This document shows positions 1-10,752 of a stretch of 64,000 nt of DNA, piece after piece; the first letter of the stretch is position 1, and every line of letters starts with the position of its first letter. This DNA comes from Microbacterium capsulatum. GTDB taxonomy: Bacteria; Actinomycetota; Actinomycetes; Actinomycetales; Microbacteriaceae. A model generated the notes under the pieces. The model was given only the letters and a program-made list of their open reading frames with translations. It had not been told where the DNA came from and did not search any database. The position numbers and the translations under genes are program-made. The stretch lies in NCBI RefSeq assembly GCF_030865425.1, contig NZ_JAVFCB010000003.1:124001-188000 (forward strand), given 5' to 3'.

Positions 1-115
1 CGACGGCGGCGATCACGCCGTCCTTGACGCCCACCTCGCGGGCGCCGATGCCCTCGGCGGTGAGCACCCGCTCGCCCCGGAGGACGAGGTCGTACTTTTC
101 GGTCTCCTGCGACAT
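1..115 (-). CDS. allB: Allantoinase, N-terminal fragment (cut by window edge)
   Basis: Reads leftward out of the window; only the first 38 codons are present. They begin MSQETEKYDLVLRGERVL and continue through a beta-rich stretch (LTAEGIGAREVGVKDGVIA) typical of the amidohydrolase N-terminus of allantoinase. The enzyme hydrolyses the allantoin ring to allantoate. The metal-binding HxH motif would lie beyond the edge. It is the third gene behind the permease and racemase on the same strand, 76 bp downstream of the racemase stop, so it is probably in the operon driven from the operator pair near 2516. Other cyclic amidohydrolases (hydantoinase, dihydroorotase) begin similarly; context favours allantoinase. 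Confidence 0.75.
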   Translation of the reverse strand, partial: MSQETEKYDLVLRGERVLTAEGIGAREVGVKDGVIAAV

Positions 116-191
116 GTCGCGGTTCCCTTCTGCCGGCGGCTGTGCCGGCTGTTCTCTGACGGTGTGATGGATGGTTCGGTGGGCGCCCGGG

Positions 192-914
192 TCAGCGGAC
201 GGACGGGAAGCCGGTGATCCGCTTCGGGCGCGGGGTGGCGTAGGTGCGCACCTTGGAGGTGGTCAGGCCCAGCCGGACCAGCCCCTCGGCGACCGCGACG
301 GCCGCCTGCACGCCGTCCACGACGGGCACGCCGCACAGCTCGACGACGCGGTCCTTCAGCTCGGCCATGCCGCCGCAGCCGAGCACGATGACCTCAGCCT
401 TGTCGATCTCGACCGCCTTCTGCGCCTCGCGGGCGATCGCCTCGACGGCGCGCTCCGGGTCGGACTCGAGTTCGAGCACGCCCATCCCGGACGAGCGCAC
501 GGAGGCGCAGCGGTCGTGCAGGCCGCCGAGGATCAGGCGGTCCTCGATGAGCGGCACCGTGCGGTCGAGCGTGGTGACGACCGAGTACGACCGGCCGAGG
601 AACATCGCCGTGGAGGCCGCCGCCTCCGTGATGTCGACCACGGGGACGTTCAGCAGCTCCTGCAGACCCTCGCGGCCGTGCTCGCCGTAGCCGGCCTGGA
701 TCACGGCGTCGTACTCGCCCTCGTAGCGGACGACCTTGTCCATGACCGCGATCGCGGCGAGGTAGCTCTCGAAGTTGCCCTCGCACGAGTCCGCGCCGAA
801 GTCCGGCGTGAGGCCGATGATCTCGGTGCCCGGCGAAGCGGCGGCGCGGGCCGCCTCGGCGATGCCCTCGGTCATGGTCTCGGTGGTGTTCACGTTCGCG
901 ACGAGAATGCGCAT
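192..914 (-). CDS. Asp/Glu/hydantoin racemase family protein, probable allantoin racemase
   Basis: 240 aa, full length for the family, starting MRILVANVNTTETM at the beta-strand that opens the fold. Allantoin racemase interconverts R and S allantoin so that stereospecific allantoinase can use both. The second catalytic-cysteine region is intact (VLGCGGM, Cys180). The first, usually ACFGDPG near residue 75, reads QAGYGEHG, so Gly75 replaces the cysteine. It lies 25 bp behind the allantoin-type permease and ahead of allB. Function in allantoin metabolism is inferred from context; a one-cysteine member may have altered chemistry (racemase, isomerase or decarboxylase). Confidence 0.75.
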   Translation of the reverse strand: MRILVANVNTTETMTEGIAEAARAAASPGTEIIGLTPDFGADSCEGNFESYLAAIAVMDKVVRYEGEYDAVIQAGYGEHGREGLQELLNVPVVDITEAAASTAMFLGRSYSVVTTLDRTVPLIEDRLILGGLHDRCASVRSSGMGVLELESDPERAVEAIAREAQKAVEIDKAEVIVLGCGGMAELKDRVVELCGVPVVDGVQAAVAVAEGLVRLGLTTSKVRTYATPRPKRITGFPSVR

Positions 915-939
915 CTCTTCTTGCTCCTTGTTCGGCGTG

Positions 940-2469
940 TCAGTGCGTGGCGGCGACGGCGATCTCGGCGCCGTCCACGTCGTGGAACGGACCGCGGCGG
1001 TCGGCGATCAACGCGTAGATGATCGCTGCGGATCCCGCGGCCACGAACCACGAGAAGTCGCGGACGGCATCGAAGACCGGAAGGAACGTGAATGCCAGAG
1101 ACAGCGCCCCCGCGATCACCAGCGTAGTCACGGCCCGCGGGTTGAAGCCCCGGCGGTAGGCGTATTCCGAGGTGACCGTGTCGGAGTAGAGCTCCGGGAC
1201 GTTGATCCGCTGCTTCTTCACCAGCCAGTAGTCGACCATGATGATGCCGAACAGCGGGCCGAGCAGGGCGCCCAGGCCGCCGAGGAACACGTTGATCACG
1301 ACCGGGGAGTTGTACATGTTCCACGGGGTGATCACGATGCCGATGACGGCCGAGATGAGCGCCGCGCGACGGAAGTTCAGGTGCCGCGGGAACAGGTTGT
1401 TCAGCGCGTAGGTCGGGGCGACGAAGTTCGCCATCAGATTCACCGCGATCGTCAGTGCGATCAGCGCGAGCGAGGCGAGCACGAGCAGGAACGTGTTCGG
1501 GATCGCCGCGACGACCTCGGCGGGCGAGGTGATGACCTTGCCGTGCAGGGTGAAGGTGCCGCCGGTGAGGACGACGACGATCACGCCGAAGAACAGCATG
1601 TTGATCGGGATGCCCCAGAAGTTGCCCTTCACGATGGCCTTGCGCGAGCGGGCGCCGCGGGTGAAGTCGCAGAAGTTCAGCACGAACGTGCCGTAGATCG
1701 AGACCCACAGGGATGCGCCGCCGAGCATCTTCAGCCACACGTCGCCGCCCTGGGACGCCTTCGTCGGCGCCCAGTCGATCCGGAAGCCGGACTGCACGAG
1801 CACCCACACGGCGAGGGCGACGAAGGTGGCGAGGATGATCGGGCCGGCGAAGGCCTCGTATTTGCGGATCATCTCCATGCCGAAGCTGACGATGACGACC
1901 TGGATGACCCAGAGCGCCACGAACGTGATCCAGCCGAGCGGCGACAGGCCGAGGAAGGATCCGCTCTGCAGCCCCCTGACGCCCGGGAAGACCGCGAGCA
2001 GCACGACCTGCAGGACCTGCGAGGCGAGGAACGTCTGGATCCCGAACCAGGCGATCGCGACGCCGCCGCGCAGCAGGGCGGGGATCTGCGCGCCGTGCAC
2101 GCCGAACGCGATCCGGCTCATCACCGGGAACGGCACGCCGGTCTTCTCGCCCATGAACCCGGACAGGGTCAGCAGCAGGAACAGGAACAGCGCGCCGAAG
2201 GCGAGGGCGCCGAGGATCGCGCCGCCGGACAGGCCGAGGGCGAACAGCCCGATCGCGAAGGCGTAGTTGCCGAGGCTGTGCACATCGTTCGCCCAGAGGG
2301 TGAAGATGCTGTAGGCGCTCCAGTGCCGGCTCTCGCGGTTCGTCGGCGCGAGGTCGTTGTTGTACAGGCGCGGGCTGATCCCCGCCTGCACCGCGAAGAC
2401 GCCGGAAGGCGCCTCCGCGAGTCCCTCGGAGCCGCGACTCGCGACGTGGACGTAATCGGTGGACGTCAT
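940..2469 (-). CDS. NCS1-family nucleobase/allantoin permease
   Basis: 509 aa with about 12 hydrophobic segments and the NCS1 pattern LYNNDLAPT followed by WSAYSIFTLWANDVHSLGNY near the first helix. NCS1 proteins import nucleobases, hydantoins or allantoin by cation symport. First gene of the permease-racemase-allB operon, so allantoin is the likely substrate (inference). ATG at 2469 was chosen because GAGAGGGG lies about 11 bases upstream; an in-frame GTG at 2511 would overlap the operator region and has no evident ribosome site. The upstream gap holds a perfect 15-bp palindrome shared with other purine promoters. Confidence 0.88.
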   Translation of the reverse strand: MTSTDYVHVASRGSEGLAEAPSGVFAVQAGISPRLYNNDLAPTNRESRHWSAYSIFTLWANDVHSLGNYAFAIGLFALGLSGGAILGALAFGALFLFLLLTLSGFMGEKTGVPFPVMSRIAFGVHGAQIPALLRGGVAIAWFGIQTFLASQVLQVVLLAVFPGVRGLQSGSFLGLSPLGWITFVALWVIQVVIVSFGMEMIRKYEAFAGPIILATFVALAVWVLVQSGFRIDWAPTKASQGGDVWLKMLGGASLWVSIYGTFVLNFCDFTRGARSRKAIVKGNFWGIPINMLFFGVIVVVLTGGTFTLHGKVITSPAEVVAAIPNTFLLVLASLALIALTIAVNLMANFVAPTYALNNLFPRHLNFRRAALISAVIGIVITPWNMYNSPVVINVFLGGLGALLGPLFGIIMVDYWLVKKQRINVPELYSDTVTSEYAYRRGFNPRAVTTLVIAGALSLAFTFLPVFDAVRDFSWFVAAGSAAIIYALIADRRGPFHDVDGAEIAVAATH

Positions 2470-2515
2470 CGTGATTTGAACCCCTCTCGACGGCGTCTCT
2501 GCCGTCGACACTCGA

Positions 2516-2551
2516 TTTCACAATGTGAAAGATGAAATTCGTACAGTGATA
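2516..2551. promoter_or_regulatory. Purine-regulon operator pair (site set a)
   Basis: TTTCACAATGTGAAA at 2516-2530 is a perfect inverted repeat around one base. A weaker match ATTCGTACAGTGATA at 2537-2551 is offset by exactly 21 bp. The pair lies directly upstream of the permease-racemase-allB operon. The same architecture occurs at five other places in the window; the IclR regulator at 12345 is the likely ligand. Confidence 0.7.
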
Positions 2552-2678
2552 ACTGTCGCGCGCCGTCGCGGACGCCGCAACATCGTTTGCACAATTTGGA
2601 CCGGCTTCCACACACCGGCGTCTTCGGCACGCGCGGTCGCCCCTGCAGAGGCGCGCGCATCCCGGCTCCCGGGCCGGT

Positions 2679-3680
2679 TCAGCCCTGCGGGCTCCGCCGT
2701 CGAGTCGACGCGCGCTGCACCAGTTCGAACTCGAGGAGCAGGTGCGACGTGAGCGGGGCGCCGCTGCTCAGCCGACGCTGCAGCAACCGCGTCAGCTGAG
2801 AAGCCCAGACCTGCATGTTGGCCTTCATCGCCGTGATCGGCACCACGGCGAGCTCCGCGATGACGCTGTCCATCATGTTCGCCACGAGGACGTCGTCGGG
2901 CACCCGGAGACCTCGCGCCTGGACCGCGTCTATCGCCCCCACCGCGAACAGGTCGGTGGACGTGAGGAAGGCATCGGGTGGCGTCGGGATGCGCAGGAGC
3001 GACTCGGCCGCGGCCGCGCCGCCCTGCTGCGCGCGCACCGGTTCCACCTCCCGCACCAGCACGGGCAGGCCGCGCGAGCGCATCTCCTGGACGTAGACGC
3101 CGGCGATCGACTCCATGTACGTGTTCTGCGTCGAACCCACGATGAGTGCCGGGCGCCGGGCGCCCGCCGTGAGCAGGTGATCGAGCAGCGTCCGTGCGTT
3201 GGCGGCGTAGTCGGTGCCGATCCACCACGGGAACTCCGCGTCACCCGGATCCGGATCCAGCGTCACGGTCGGGATTCCCCGCTGGATCAGAGCACGGAGC
3301 ACCTCGTCGCCACGGCGGGGATGCAGCAGCACGAAGGCGTCGAGCCGGCCGACCTGGGCGCCGATGTCATCGAGGGTGAGGAAGGAGGAGACCGAGAACC
3401 CGGCACCCAGCAGGGCCACCAGCACCGCACCGGCGACGGAGGTGAAGGTATCGGAGCCGGAGGCGAATCCGGGGATGGCCTCCGGCGGCCGCAGCAGCAG
3501 ACCGACGGTGCGCTGACCGGTGCCGCCCTCCATCACGAAGCCGAGGTCGAACGCGGCCTTGAGCACCGCGGCCTTGGTTGCGGCGCTCACCGGGCGGCGC
3601 CCGCTGAACGCGTGCGAAGCCGTCGTCTGCGAGACCCCGGCGCGCTCGGCGACATCCTTCAGCCGAGGACGCTCCGTCAT
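2679..3680 (-). CDS. LacI-family transcriptional regulator
   Basis: 333 aa from ATG 3680. An N-terminal helix-turn-helix (LKDVAERAGVSQTTASHAF, residues 5-23) is followed by a hinge and a periplasmic-binding-protein-like effector domain (TVGLLLRPPEAI onward, about residue 60 to the end). Residues SQTTASHAF occupy the recognition helix. The start at 3680 is preceded by GAAGGCGAGG; a GTG at 3710 is possible and would add ten residues. It lies 5' of the permease on the same strand, but its ligand and targets are not evident. The palindrome at 2516 could in principle be its operator, although its repetition at other purine promoters argues for IclR. Confidence 0.85.
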   Translation of the reverse strand: MTERPRLKDVAERAGVSQTTASHAFSGRRPVSAATKAAVLKAAFDLGFVMEGGTGQRTVGLLLRPPEAIPGFASGSDTFTSVAGAVLVALLGAGFSVSSFLTLDDIGAQVGRLDAFVLLHPRRGDEVLRALIQRGIPTVTLDPDPGDAEFPWWIGTDYAANARTLLDHLLTAGARRPALIVGSTQNTYMESIAGVYVQEMRSRGLPVLVREVEPVRAQQGGAAAAESLLRIPTPPDAFLTSTDLFAVGAIDAVQARGLRVPDDVLVANMMDSVIAELAVVPITAMKANMQVWASQLTRLLQRRLSSGAPLTSHLLLEFELVQRASTRRRSPQG

Positions 3681-3795
3681 CGGGCTGGCCTCGCCTTCGG
3701 AATCGCTCACAAGGCTCAGATCTTACGCCGTCGCCATTCGGCACGGCCACGGGGACGGGGGACCTGCCCAGGCGCGCGGAGACGCTTCGACGGGC

Positions 3796-4950
3796 TCAAC
3801 GACCGGGTGACTCGACGACCGGCGTGACGAGGTCATCGAGCTCGGCGCCGATGCGGCGGCCCACCTCGACGAGCAGGCGTGGAGCCTCGGCCATGCTCAC
3901 CGCGGGGTCCGGCTCCAGCTCGGCGAGCGCGTAGACCCGGGCGAACCCTGCGGCGGCGACCGCCTCGGAGCCCAGGGTGGAACGGCCGCACACGGCGACC
4001 ACGGGGACGCCGGCGGCACGGGCCGCGGCGGCCACGCCGAGCGGCGTCTTGCCGCCCAGGCTCTGGTCGTCGAGGCTGCCCTCGCCGGTGATGACGAGGT
4101 CGGCGCCGACGAGGCGCTCGGCGAGGCCGGTCAGCTCCTGCACGACCTCGACGCCGGGCTCGCGGTGCGCGCCGAGCGCGGCGAGGGCGGCGTAGCCGAC
4201 GCCGCCGGCCGCACCGGCTCCCGGCGCGTCGATCGACGGCCGGATCCCGGGCTGCCGCTCGAGCAGGCCGGCGAAGAGGGCGAGCGCCTGGTCCACCACC
4301 GGCACGTCCTCGGGGCCGAGCCCCTTCTGCGGCCCGAACACGGCGGGCGCCCCGCGCTCGCCGAGCAGGGGGTTGTCCACGTCGCTGGCGAGGACGACCT
4401 CGACGCCGGCGAGGCGCGGATCCAGTCCGGACACGTCCACGGTGGCCACGGTCGCGAGCGGGCCGCCGCCGCCGGGGATCTCCCGACCGGACTCGTCCCG
4501 CAGCGAGACGCCGAGCGCCTGCAGCATGCCGGCGCCGCCGTCGGTGTTGGCGCTGCCGCCGACGCCGAGCGCGATGCGCGTGGCGCCGCGGTCCAGCGCG
4601 GCGAGGATGAGCTCGCCCGTGCCGCGGCTGGTGGCGCCGAGACCGTCCTTGACGCCTCCGGGGAGCACGTCCAGGCCGCTCGCCGCGGCCATCTCGATGA
4701 TGGCCTGGTCCCCGCGCACCGCGAAGCGCGCGGCGACCGGCGATCCGGTCGGGCCGGTGACCGGCACCGTGACCGCCTCGAACCCGGCGGCGAGGGCGGC
4801 GTCGACCGTCCCCTCACCGCCGTCCGCGACGGGGACCGTGTCGATGACGGTCCCCGGCGCGATCGCCGAGATCCCCTCCGCGAGGGAGGTGGCGACCTCG
4901 GGGCCCGTTGCCGAGCCCTTGAACTTGTCCGAGGCGATCAGGATGCGCAT
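3796..4950 (-). CDS. glxK: Glycerate kinase, type 1
   Basis: 384 aa, usual length. It starts MRILIASDKFKGSATGPEVA and has PVADGGEGTVDAA near residue 45 and a glycine-rich GEGSLDDQSLGGKTP near residue 290, both diagnostic of the GarK/GlxK family. It phosphorylates D-glycerate with ATP to a phosphoglycerate that enters glycolysis. Last gene of hyi-glxR-gcl-glxK; it starts 19 bp after gcl. A fragment of a repeat (cttcgacgggctcaacgacc, about 3783-3802) overlaps its last codons. Confidence 0.93.
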   Translation of the reverse strand: MRILIASDKFKGSATGPEVATSLAEGISAIAPGTVIDTVPVADGGEGTVDAALAAGFEAVTVPVTGPTGSPVAARFAVRGDQAIIEMAAASGLDVLPGGVKDGLGATSRGTGELILAALDRGATRIALGVGGSANTDGGAGMLQALGVSLRDESGREIPGGGGPLATVATVDVSGLDPRLAGVEVVLASDVDNPLLGERGAPAVFGPQKGLGPEDVPVVDQALALFAGLLERQPGIRPSIDAPGAGAAGGVGYAALAALGAHREPGVEVVQELTGLAERLVGADLVITGEGSLDDQSLGGKTPLGVAAAARAAGVPVVAVCGRSTLGSEAVAAAGFARVYALAELEPDPAVSMAEAPRLLVEVGRRIGAELDDLVTPVVESPGR

Positions 4951-4969
4951 GCGTCTACCTTGGCAGGAC

Positions 4970-6757
<1,788 letters not shown>

Positions 6758-6794
6758 GGTTGTCTCCTTGGAGATCGTGTGTGGGAAGAGTGGG

Positions 6795-7670
6795 TCAGTT
6801 GCCGGAGAGCTCGTTGGTGAGCTTGAACAGGCCGGAGTGGTCCAGGCCGCCGTCGCCGCGGGCGACGAGCGCGTTCACGAGCTGGGCGACAGCCGCACCG
6901 AGCGGGACGGTGACCCCGACGGAGCGGGCGGCGGCGGTGACGATGCCGAGGTCCTTGTTGTGCAGGGCCAGGCGGAATCCGGGGTCGAAGTTGCGGTCGA
7001 GCATCTTCTGGCCCTTCTGATCGAGGACCTTGGAGCCGGCGAGGCCGCCTCCGAGCACCTTGAGCGCGGCGGCGGTGTCGACGCCGAACGCCTCGAGGAA
7101 GACGACCGCCTCGGCGAGCGCCTGGATGTTGACGGCGACGATGAGCTGGTTGGCGGCCTTCACGGTCTGGCCGGCGCCCGAGGGGCCGACGTGCACGATG
7201 GTCTTGCCGATCGCGTTGAGGACCGGCTCGGCCTTGGCGAAGTCGGCCTCGGATCCGCCGACCATGATCGAGAGGACGGCGTCGATGGCGCCCTGCTCGC
7301 CACCCGAGACGGGGGCGTCGACCGCGCCGAAGCCGGCGGCGACGGCCTCGGCCGCGAGGTCCTTGGCGACGTCCGGGCGGATCGAGGAGTTGTCGATCCA
7401 CAGCGCGCCGGCCTTGGCGTTGGCGAACACGCCGGCCTCGCCCTGCACGACCCCGGCCACGTCCGGGGAGTCCGGGACCATGGTGATGACGACGTCCGCG
7501 TCCTTGACGGCGTCGGCGATGCTGGTCGCGCCCTTGCCGCCCGCGGCGACGAGCTTCTCGATCGCCTCGGGGCTGCGGTTGAAGCCGGTCACGTCGTAGC
7601 CGGCGGTGACGAGGTTCTTCGCCATGGGCAGGCCCATGATGCCGAGGCCGATGAATGCGATGCTGGTCAT
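6795..7670 (-). CDS. glxR: 2-hydroxy-3-oxopropionate (tartronate semialdehyde) reductase
   Basis: 291 aa beta-hydroxyacid dehydrogenase. Rossmann motif GLGIMG at residues 8-13, substrate loop DAPVSGG at 118-124, and catalytic Lys171 in QTVKAANQL. It reduces the gcl product tartronate semialdehyde to D-glycerate, the substrate of the downstream kinase. It follows hyi by 28 bp and precedes gcl by 37 bp on the same strand. Other family members act on 3-hydroxyisobutyrate; operon position decides the call. Confidence 0.93.
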   Translation of the reverse strand: MTSIAFIGLGIMGLPMAKNLVTAGYDVTGFNRSPEAIEKLVAAGGKGATSIADAVKDADVVITMVPDSPDVAGVVQGEAGVFANAKAGALWIDNSSIRPDVAKDLAAEAVAAGFGAVDAPVSGGEQGAIDAVLSIMVGGSEADFAKAEPVLNAIGKTIVHVGPSGAGQTVKAANQLIVAVNIQALAEAVVFLEAFGVDTAAALKVLGGGLAGSKVLDQKGQKMLDRNFDPGFRLALHNKDLGIVTAAARSVGVTVPLGAAVAQLVNALVARGDGGLDHSGLFKLTNELSGN

Positions 7671-7698
7671 GTCTTAGCTCCTTCGGGAGAGAGGGGGA

Positions 7699-8484
7699 TC
7701 AGGCGCGGGTCCAGGCGAAGGGATCCGCCTGCGTCGCCTTGTACTCGAGTCCGATGACGCCGGCGTAGCCGCCGGCCTGGGCGGCGGCGATCCACTGCGC
7801 GATCGGCAGGTCGCCGGTGCCGGGCTCGCCGCGGCCGGGGGCGTCGGCGATCTGGATGTGGCCGAACTCGCCGGCGTGGCCCGCGACGACCGCCGCGACG
7901 TCGTCGCCGTTCACGGCGAGGTGGTAGAAGTCGGCGAGGAGCTTGACGTTGTCGACGCCCTCCTCGTTCTTGACGCGCTCGATGATCGCCAGCGCGTCGG
8001 CGGCGGTCTTCAGCGGGTAGGTCTCCATGCCGGAGACCGGCTCGAGCAGCACGATGCCGCCGAGGGCGGCGACCGCACGGCCGGCGATCGCGAGGTTCTT
8101 CACGGCCAGGTCGTCCTGGGCCTGCGGGTCCACGCCCTCGAGGCGGTTGCCGTAGAGCGCGTTGAACGCCTTGGTGCCGAGGCGCTCGCCGATCGAGACG
8201 ACGACGTCGACGTTGGCGCGGAACTCGTCCTCGCGGCCGACCCAGCTCACCAGGCCCCGGTCGCCCGCGCCCATGTCGCCGGCGAAGAAGTTGAGGCCGG
8301 TCAGCTGCACGCCGGCGTCCTGGATCGCGGAGACGAAGGCGTCGACGTCGGCCTGGGCGGGCACGGCCTCGGCGAAGGGCCACCAGAACTCCACGGCGTC
8401 GAAACCGGCGGCCTTCGCGGCAGCCGGGCGCTCGAGGATCGGCAGGTCGGTCAGCAGGATCGAAGCGTTGACGGTGTAGCTCAT
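7699..8484 (-). CDS. hyi: Hydroxypyruvate isomerase
   Basis: 261 aa xylose-isomerase-like TIM barrel (AP endonuclease family 2). Motifs include EFWWPFAEAVP, GIVLLEPVSGME and GHIQIADAPGRGEPGTG with the metal and substrate residues typical of Hyi. It interconverts hydroxypyruvate and tartronate semialdehyde. The start at 8484 gives the conserved MSYTVNASILLTDLP opening and puts the promoter region 8499-8534 upstream; an in-frame extension upstream would run through the operators. First gene of the glyoxylate-recycling operon. Confidence 0.92.
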   Translation of the reverse strand: MSYTVNASILLTDLPILERPAAAKAAGFDAVEFWWPFAEAVPAQADVDAFVSAIQDAGVQLTGLNFFAGDMGAGDRGLVSWVGREDEFRANVDVVVSIGERLGTKAFNALYGNRLEGVDPQAQDDLAVKNLAIAGRAVAALGGIVLLEPVSGMETYPLKTAADALAIIERVKNEEGVDNVKLLADFYHLAVNGDDVAAVVAGHAGEFGHIQIADAPGRGEPGTGDLPIAQWIAAAQAGGYAGVIGLEYKATQADPFAWTRA

Positions 8485-8498
8485 GGGATCGTCCTTGA

Positions 8499-8534
8499 TT
8501 TCGGAATGTGGAAAAAAGTTTTTGATTAATGAAA
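8499..8534. promoter_or_regulatory. Purine-regulon operator pair (site set b)
   Basis: TTTCGGAATGTGGAA at 8499-8513 and TTTTGATTAATGAAA at 8520-8534, offset by 21 bp, just upstream of hyi. On the minus strand the TAAACT beside the distal site could serve as a -10 element, as at the other pairs. Confidence 0.65.
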
Positions 8535-8608
8535 GTTTAGGCGGAGGTGTCGGGGATGTCAACGGGCCGTGGGATCCCTCCCCTCCCGCGCAGCGGCCCC
8601 GAATCCCG

Positions 8609-8650
8609 GAAAAACGGCGAGCGCCGCCCACGCATGCGGGCGGCGCTCGT
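8609..8650 (-). terminator. Intrinsic terminator behind allE
   Basis: Eleven-base stem GAGCGCCGCCC (8619-8629) pairing with GGGCGGCGCTC (8638-8648). The minus-strand transcript continues GCCGUUUUU. It separates the maeA-DUF6986-allE operon from the hyi promoter. Confidence 0.75.
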
Positions 8651-8663
8651 CGGGATCATGGCC

Positions 8664-9473
8664 TCAGGTCAGCTTGATCTGCCGGTTCATGTCCTTGTAC
8701 AGCAGGTAGCGGAAGTCGCCGGGGCCGCCCGCGTAGCAGGCCTGCGGGCAGAACGCGCGCAGCAGCATGTAGTCGCCGGCCTCGACCTCGACCCAGTCGT
8801 CGTTCAGGCGGTACACCGCCTTGCCCTCGAGCACGAACAGGCCGTGCTCCATGACGTGCGTCTCGGCGAACGGGATGGATCCGCCCGGCTTGAAGGTGAC
8901 GATGTTCACCTGCATGTCGTGCGCCATGTCGTTCGAGTCGGCGAAGCGCGTGGTCAGCCAGGCGTCGGTGCCGACCATCGGGGTCGGCTCGATGTCCTGG
9001 TCGCGGGTGACGAAGGACGCGGGGGCGTCGACGCCCTCGATCCACTCGTACGCCTTGCGGATCCAGTGGAAGCTGGTGATCTCGTCGCCCTCGTTCGCGA
9101 GCGACCAGTTCGACCCCGGTGCGAGGAAGGCGTAGCCGCCCTCTTCGAGCACGTGCGTCTCGCCCTCGAGCGTGAGCGTGAGCCTGCCCGTCGTGACGAA
9201 CACGACGCCCTCGACGCCCGCCTCGACCTCGGGCTTCGCGGCGGCGCCGCCCGGGGCGATCTCCACGATCAGCTGCGAGAAGGTCTGCGCCGAGCTCGGG
9301 GTGGGCTTGGCGATGATCCACGCGCGGGTGTTCGTGAAGCCCGGGAGGCTCGACGTGACGATGTCGCGCAGCACGCCCTTGGGGATCACCGTGTACGCCA
9401 GCTTGACGATGGCGCGGTCGGTGAGCAGGTCGGTCTGCGGCGGCAGTCCGCCCGCAGGGGTGTAGTAGCTCAT
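8664..9473 (-). CDS. allE: (S)-ureidoglycine aminohydrolase, bicupin
   Basis: 269 aa with two cupin domains, N-terminal around residues 50-120 and C-terminal around 185-260 with HVMEHGLFVLEGKAVY and the Mn-site region. It starts MSYYTPAGGLP. The enzyme releases ammonia from ureidoglycine, the allantoate amidohydrolase product, giving (S)-ureidoglycolate. Its ATG overlaps the stop of the DUF6986 gene by four bases (9470-9473), implying coupled translation. An in-frame upstream extension exists but would run through that gene. The terminator at 8609-8650 follows. Confidence 0.93.
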   Translation of the reverse strand: MSYYTPAGGLPPQTDLLTDRAIVKLAYTVIPKGVLRDIVTSSLPGFTNTRAWIIAKPTPSSAQTFSQLIVEIAPGGAAAKPEVEAGVEGVVFVTTGRLTLTLEGETHVLEEGGYAFLAPGSNWSLANEGDEITSFHWIRKAYEWIEGVDAPASFVTRDQDIEPTPMVGTDAWLTTRFADSNDMAHDMQVNIVTFKPGGSIPFAETHVMEHGLFVLEGKAVYRLNDDWVEVEAGDYMLLRAFCPQACYAGGPGDFRYLLYKDMNRQIKLT

Positions 9474-10747
9474 GAGTTCTCCTTCTCGGACGTGACGAGC
9501 TTCGGGTGGGCGAGGCGCACGAGCTCGGCGGGCTCGGATCCCGTGGAGGCGCGGACCTCGTCGGCCGTGAGCGCACCGCACTCCAGGCCGCGCACGACGA
9601 AGCGAGCCAGGGCGCGGGCCGTCGCCGGCTCGTCCATGATCGTCGCGTCGCTGCCGTGCAGGTAGTTGTCCAGGCGCTTGGCGGCGGCCGCGAAGCCCTC
9701 GCGGTAGAACGCGTACGTCGCCAGGTACCGGGTGGGCAGCTGCGCGGCGTGCAGGTCCCAGCCCTGGTAGTAGCCGCGCTCGAGCGAGCGGCGCACCAGA
9801 CGGGCGTGCAGCGCCCAGGCCTTGCGCACGTGATCCGGGTCGCCGACCGGGATCACGTTCGTGGATCCGTCGGAGATCCGCACACCGGTCTCCGCGACGG
9901 CGACCTGCATGACCTGCTTCGCGTAGTCCGCGGCCGGGTGCTCCATCGACTGGTACGCGGCCGCGATCTGCAGCGAGGCACTGTAGTCGTAGGTGCCGTA
10001 GTGCAGCGCCGAGACGCGTCCGTCCGCGTGGTGCAGCAGCGTCGCGACCGGGACGGATCCGTCCGCCGCGATGATCAGCTGCGGCGTCTCCATCTGCACC
10101 TCGAAGCGCAGCCGGCCGGCGGGCAGCCCGAGGCGCTCCTCGAACCGCTCGCAGAGCAGGACCATCGCCTCGACCTGCTCGACCGTGGTGACCTTCGGCA
10201 GCGTCAGCACGAGCCCGTCGGGCAGCGGGCCGTGGGCGACCAGGGTGGTCAGGAACAGGTCGAGCGTGCGGATGCCGCGGCGGCGCGTGGGCGCCTCGAA
10301 GCACTTGAACCGGATCCCGATGAACGGCGGCGCGACGCCGGCGGCGACAGCCGCGGCGACCCGCTCGGCGGCGAGGATCGCGTCCGCGTCCTCCTCCTCG
10401 TCAGGGCGCCTGCCGTAGCCGTCCTCGAAGTCCAGGCGCAGGTCCTCGATGGGCTCGCGCTCGAGCTTCGCGTCGACGAGCGGCGTGAGCTCGTCAGCGA
10501 GATGGCCGAGTCCGACGGCCGCCGCGAGGACCGCGGTGCCGCCGGCGACGGCGACGGCCTCGGCCGCTTCGGCGCCGAACCGGGCCGGCAGATCCGGGGT
10601 GAACCGGTCGGCCGGCACGTACAGCGTGTGCACGGGCTGACGGCTGCCGTCGTCACCCGGGTACGAGGTGGCGAGCAGCGTGTCGGTGCCGGAGAGCCGG
10701 GCGTCGATGTCGGCGAAGTCGTCCTCGCCCAGGGTGCCTGCGGCCAT
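9470..10747 (-). CDS. DUF6986-family aldolase/lyase-fold protein of unknown reaction
   Basis: 425 aa. Resembles HpcH/HpaI, CitE and malate-synthase barrels: an acidic DLRLDFEDGYG near residue 105, IRFKCFEAPTRRRG, LTLPKV, FEVQMETPQ and HYGTYDYSAS would be the conserved Asp, Arg, Lys, Glu and Asp positions. I recognise the family but know no proven function. ATG at 10747 was chosen because AAGGAG sits 8 bases upstream; a GTG at 10756 would abut that Shine-Dalgarno. It is translationally coupled between malic enzyme and allE in a purine-regulated operon, so a reaction on ureidoglycolate or glyoxylate is the leading inference. Confidence 0.85.
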   Translation of the reverse strand: MAAGTLGEDDFADIDARLSGTDTLLATSYPGDDGSRQPVHTLYVPADRFTPDLPARFGAEAAEAVAVAGGTAVLAAAVGLGHLADELTPLVDAKLEREPIEDLRLDFEDGYGRRPDEEEDADAILAAERVAAAVAAGVAPPFIGIRFKCFEAPTRRRGIRTLDLFLTTLVAHGPLPDGLVLTLPKVTTVEQVEAMVLLCERFEERLGLPAGRLRFEVQMETPQLIIAADGSVPVATLLHHADGRVSALHYGTYDYSASLQIAAAYQSMEHPAADYAKQVMQVAVAETGVRISDGSTNVIPVGDPDHVRKAWALHARLVRRSLERGYYQGWDLHAAQLPTRYLATYAFYREGFAAAAKRLDNYLHGSDATIMDEPATARALARFVVRGLECGALTADEVRASTGSEPAELVRLAHPKLVTSEKENS

Positions 10748-10752
10748 GCGGC

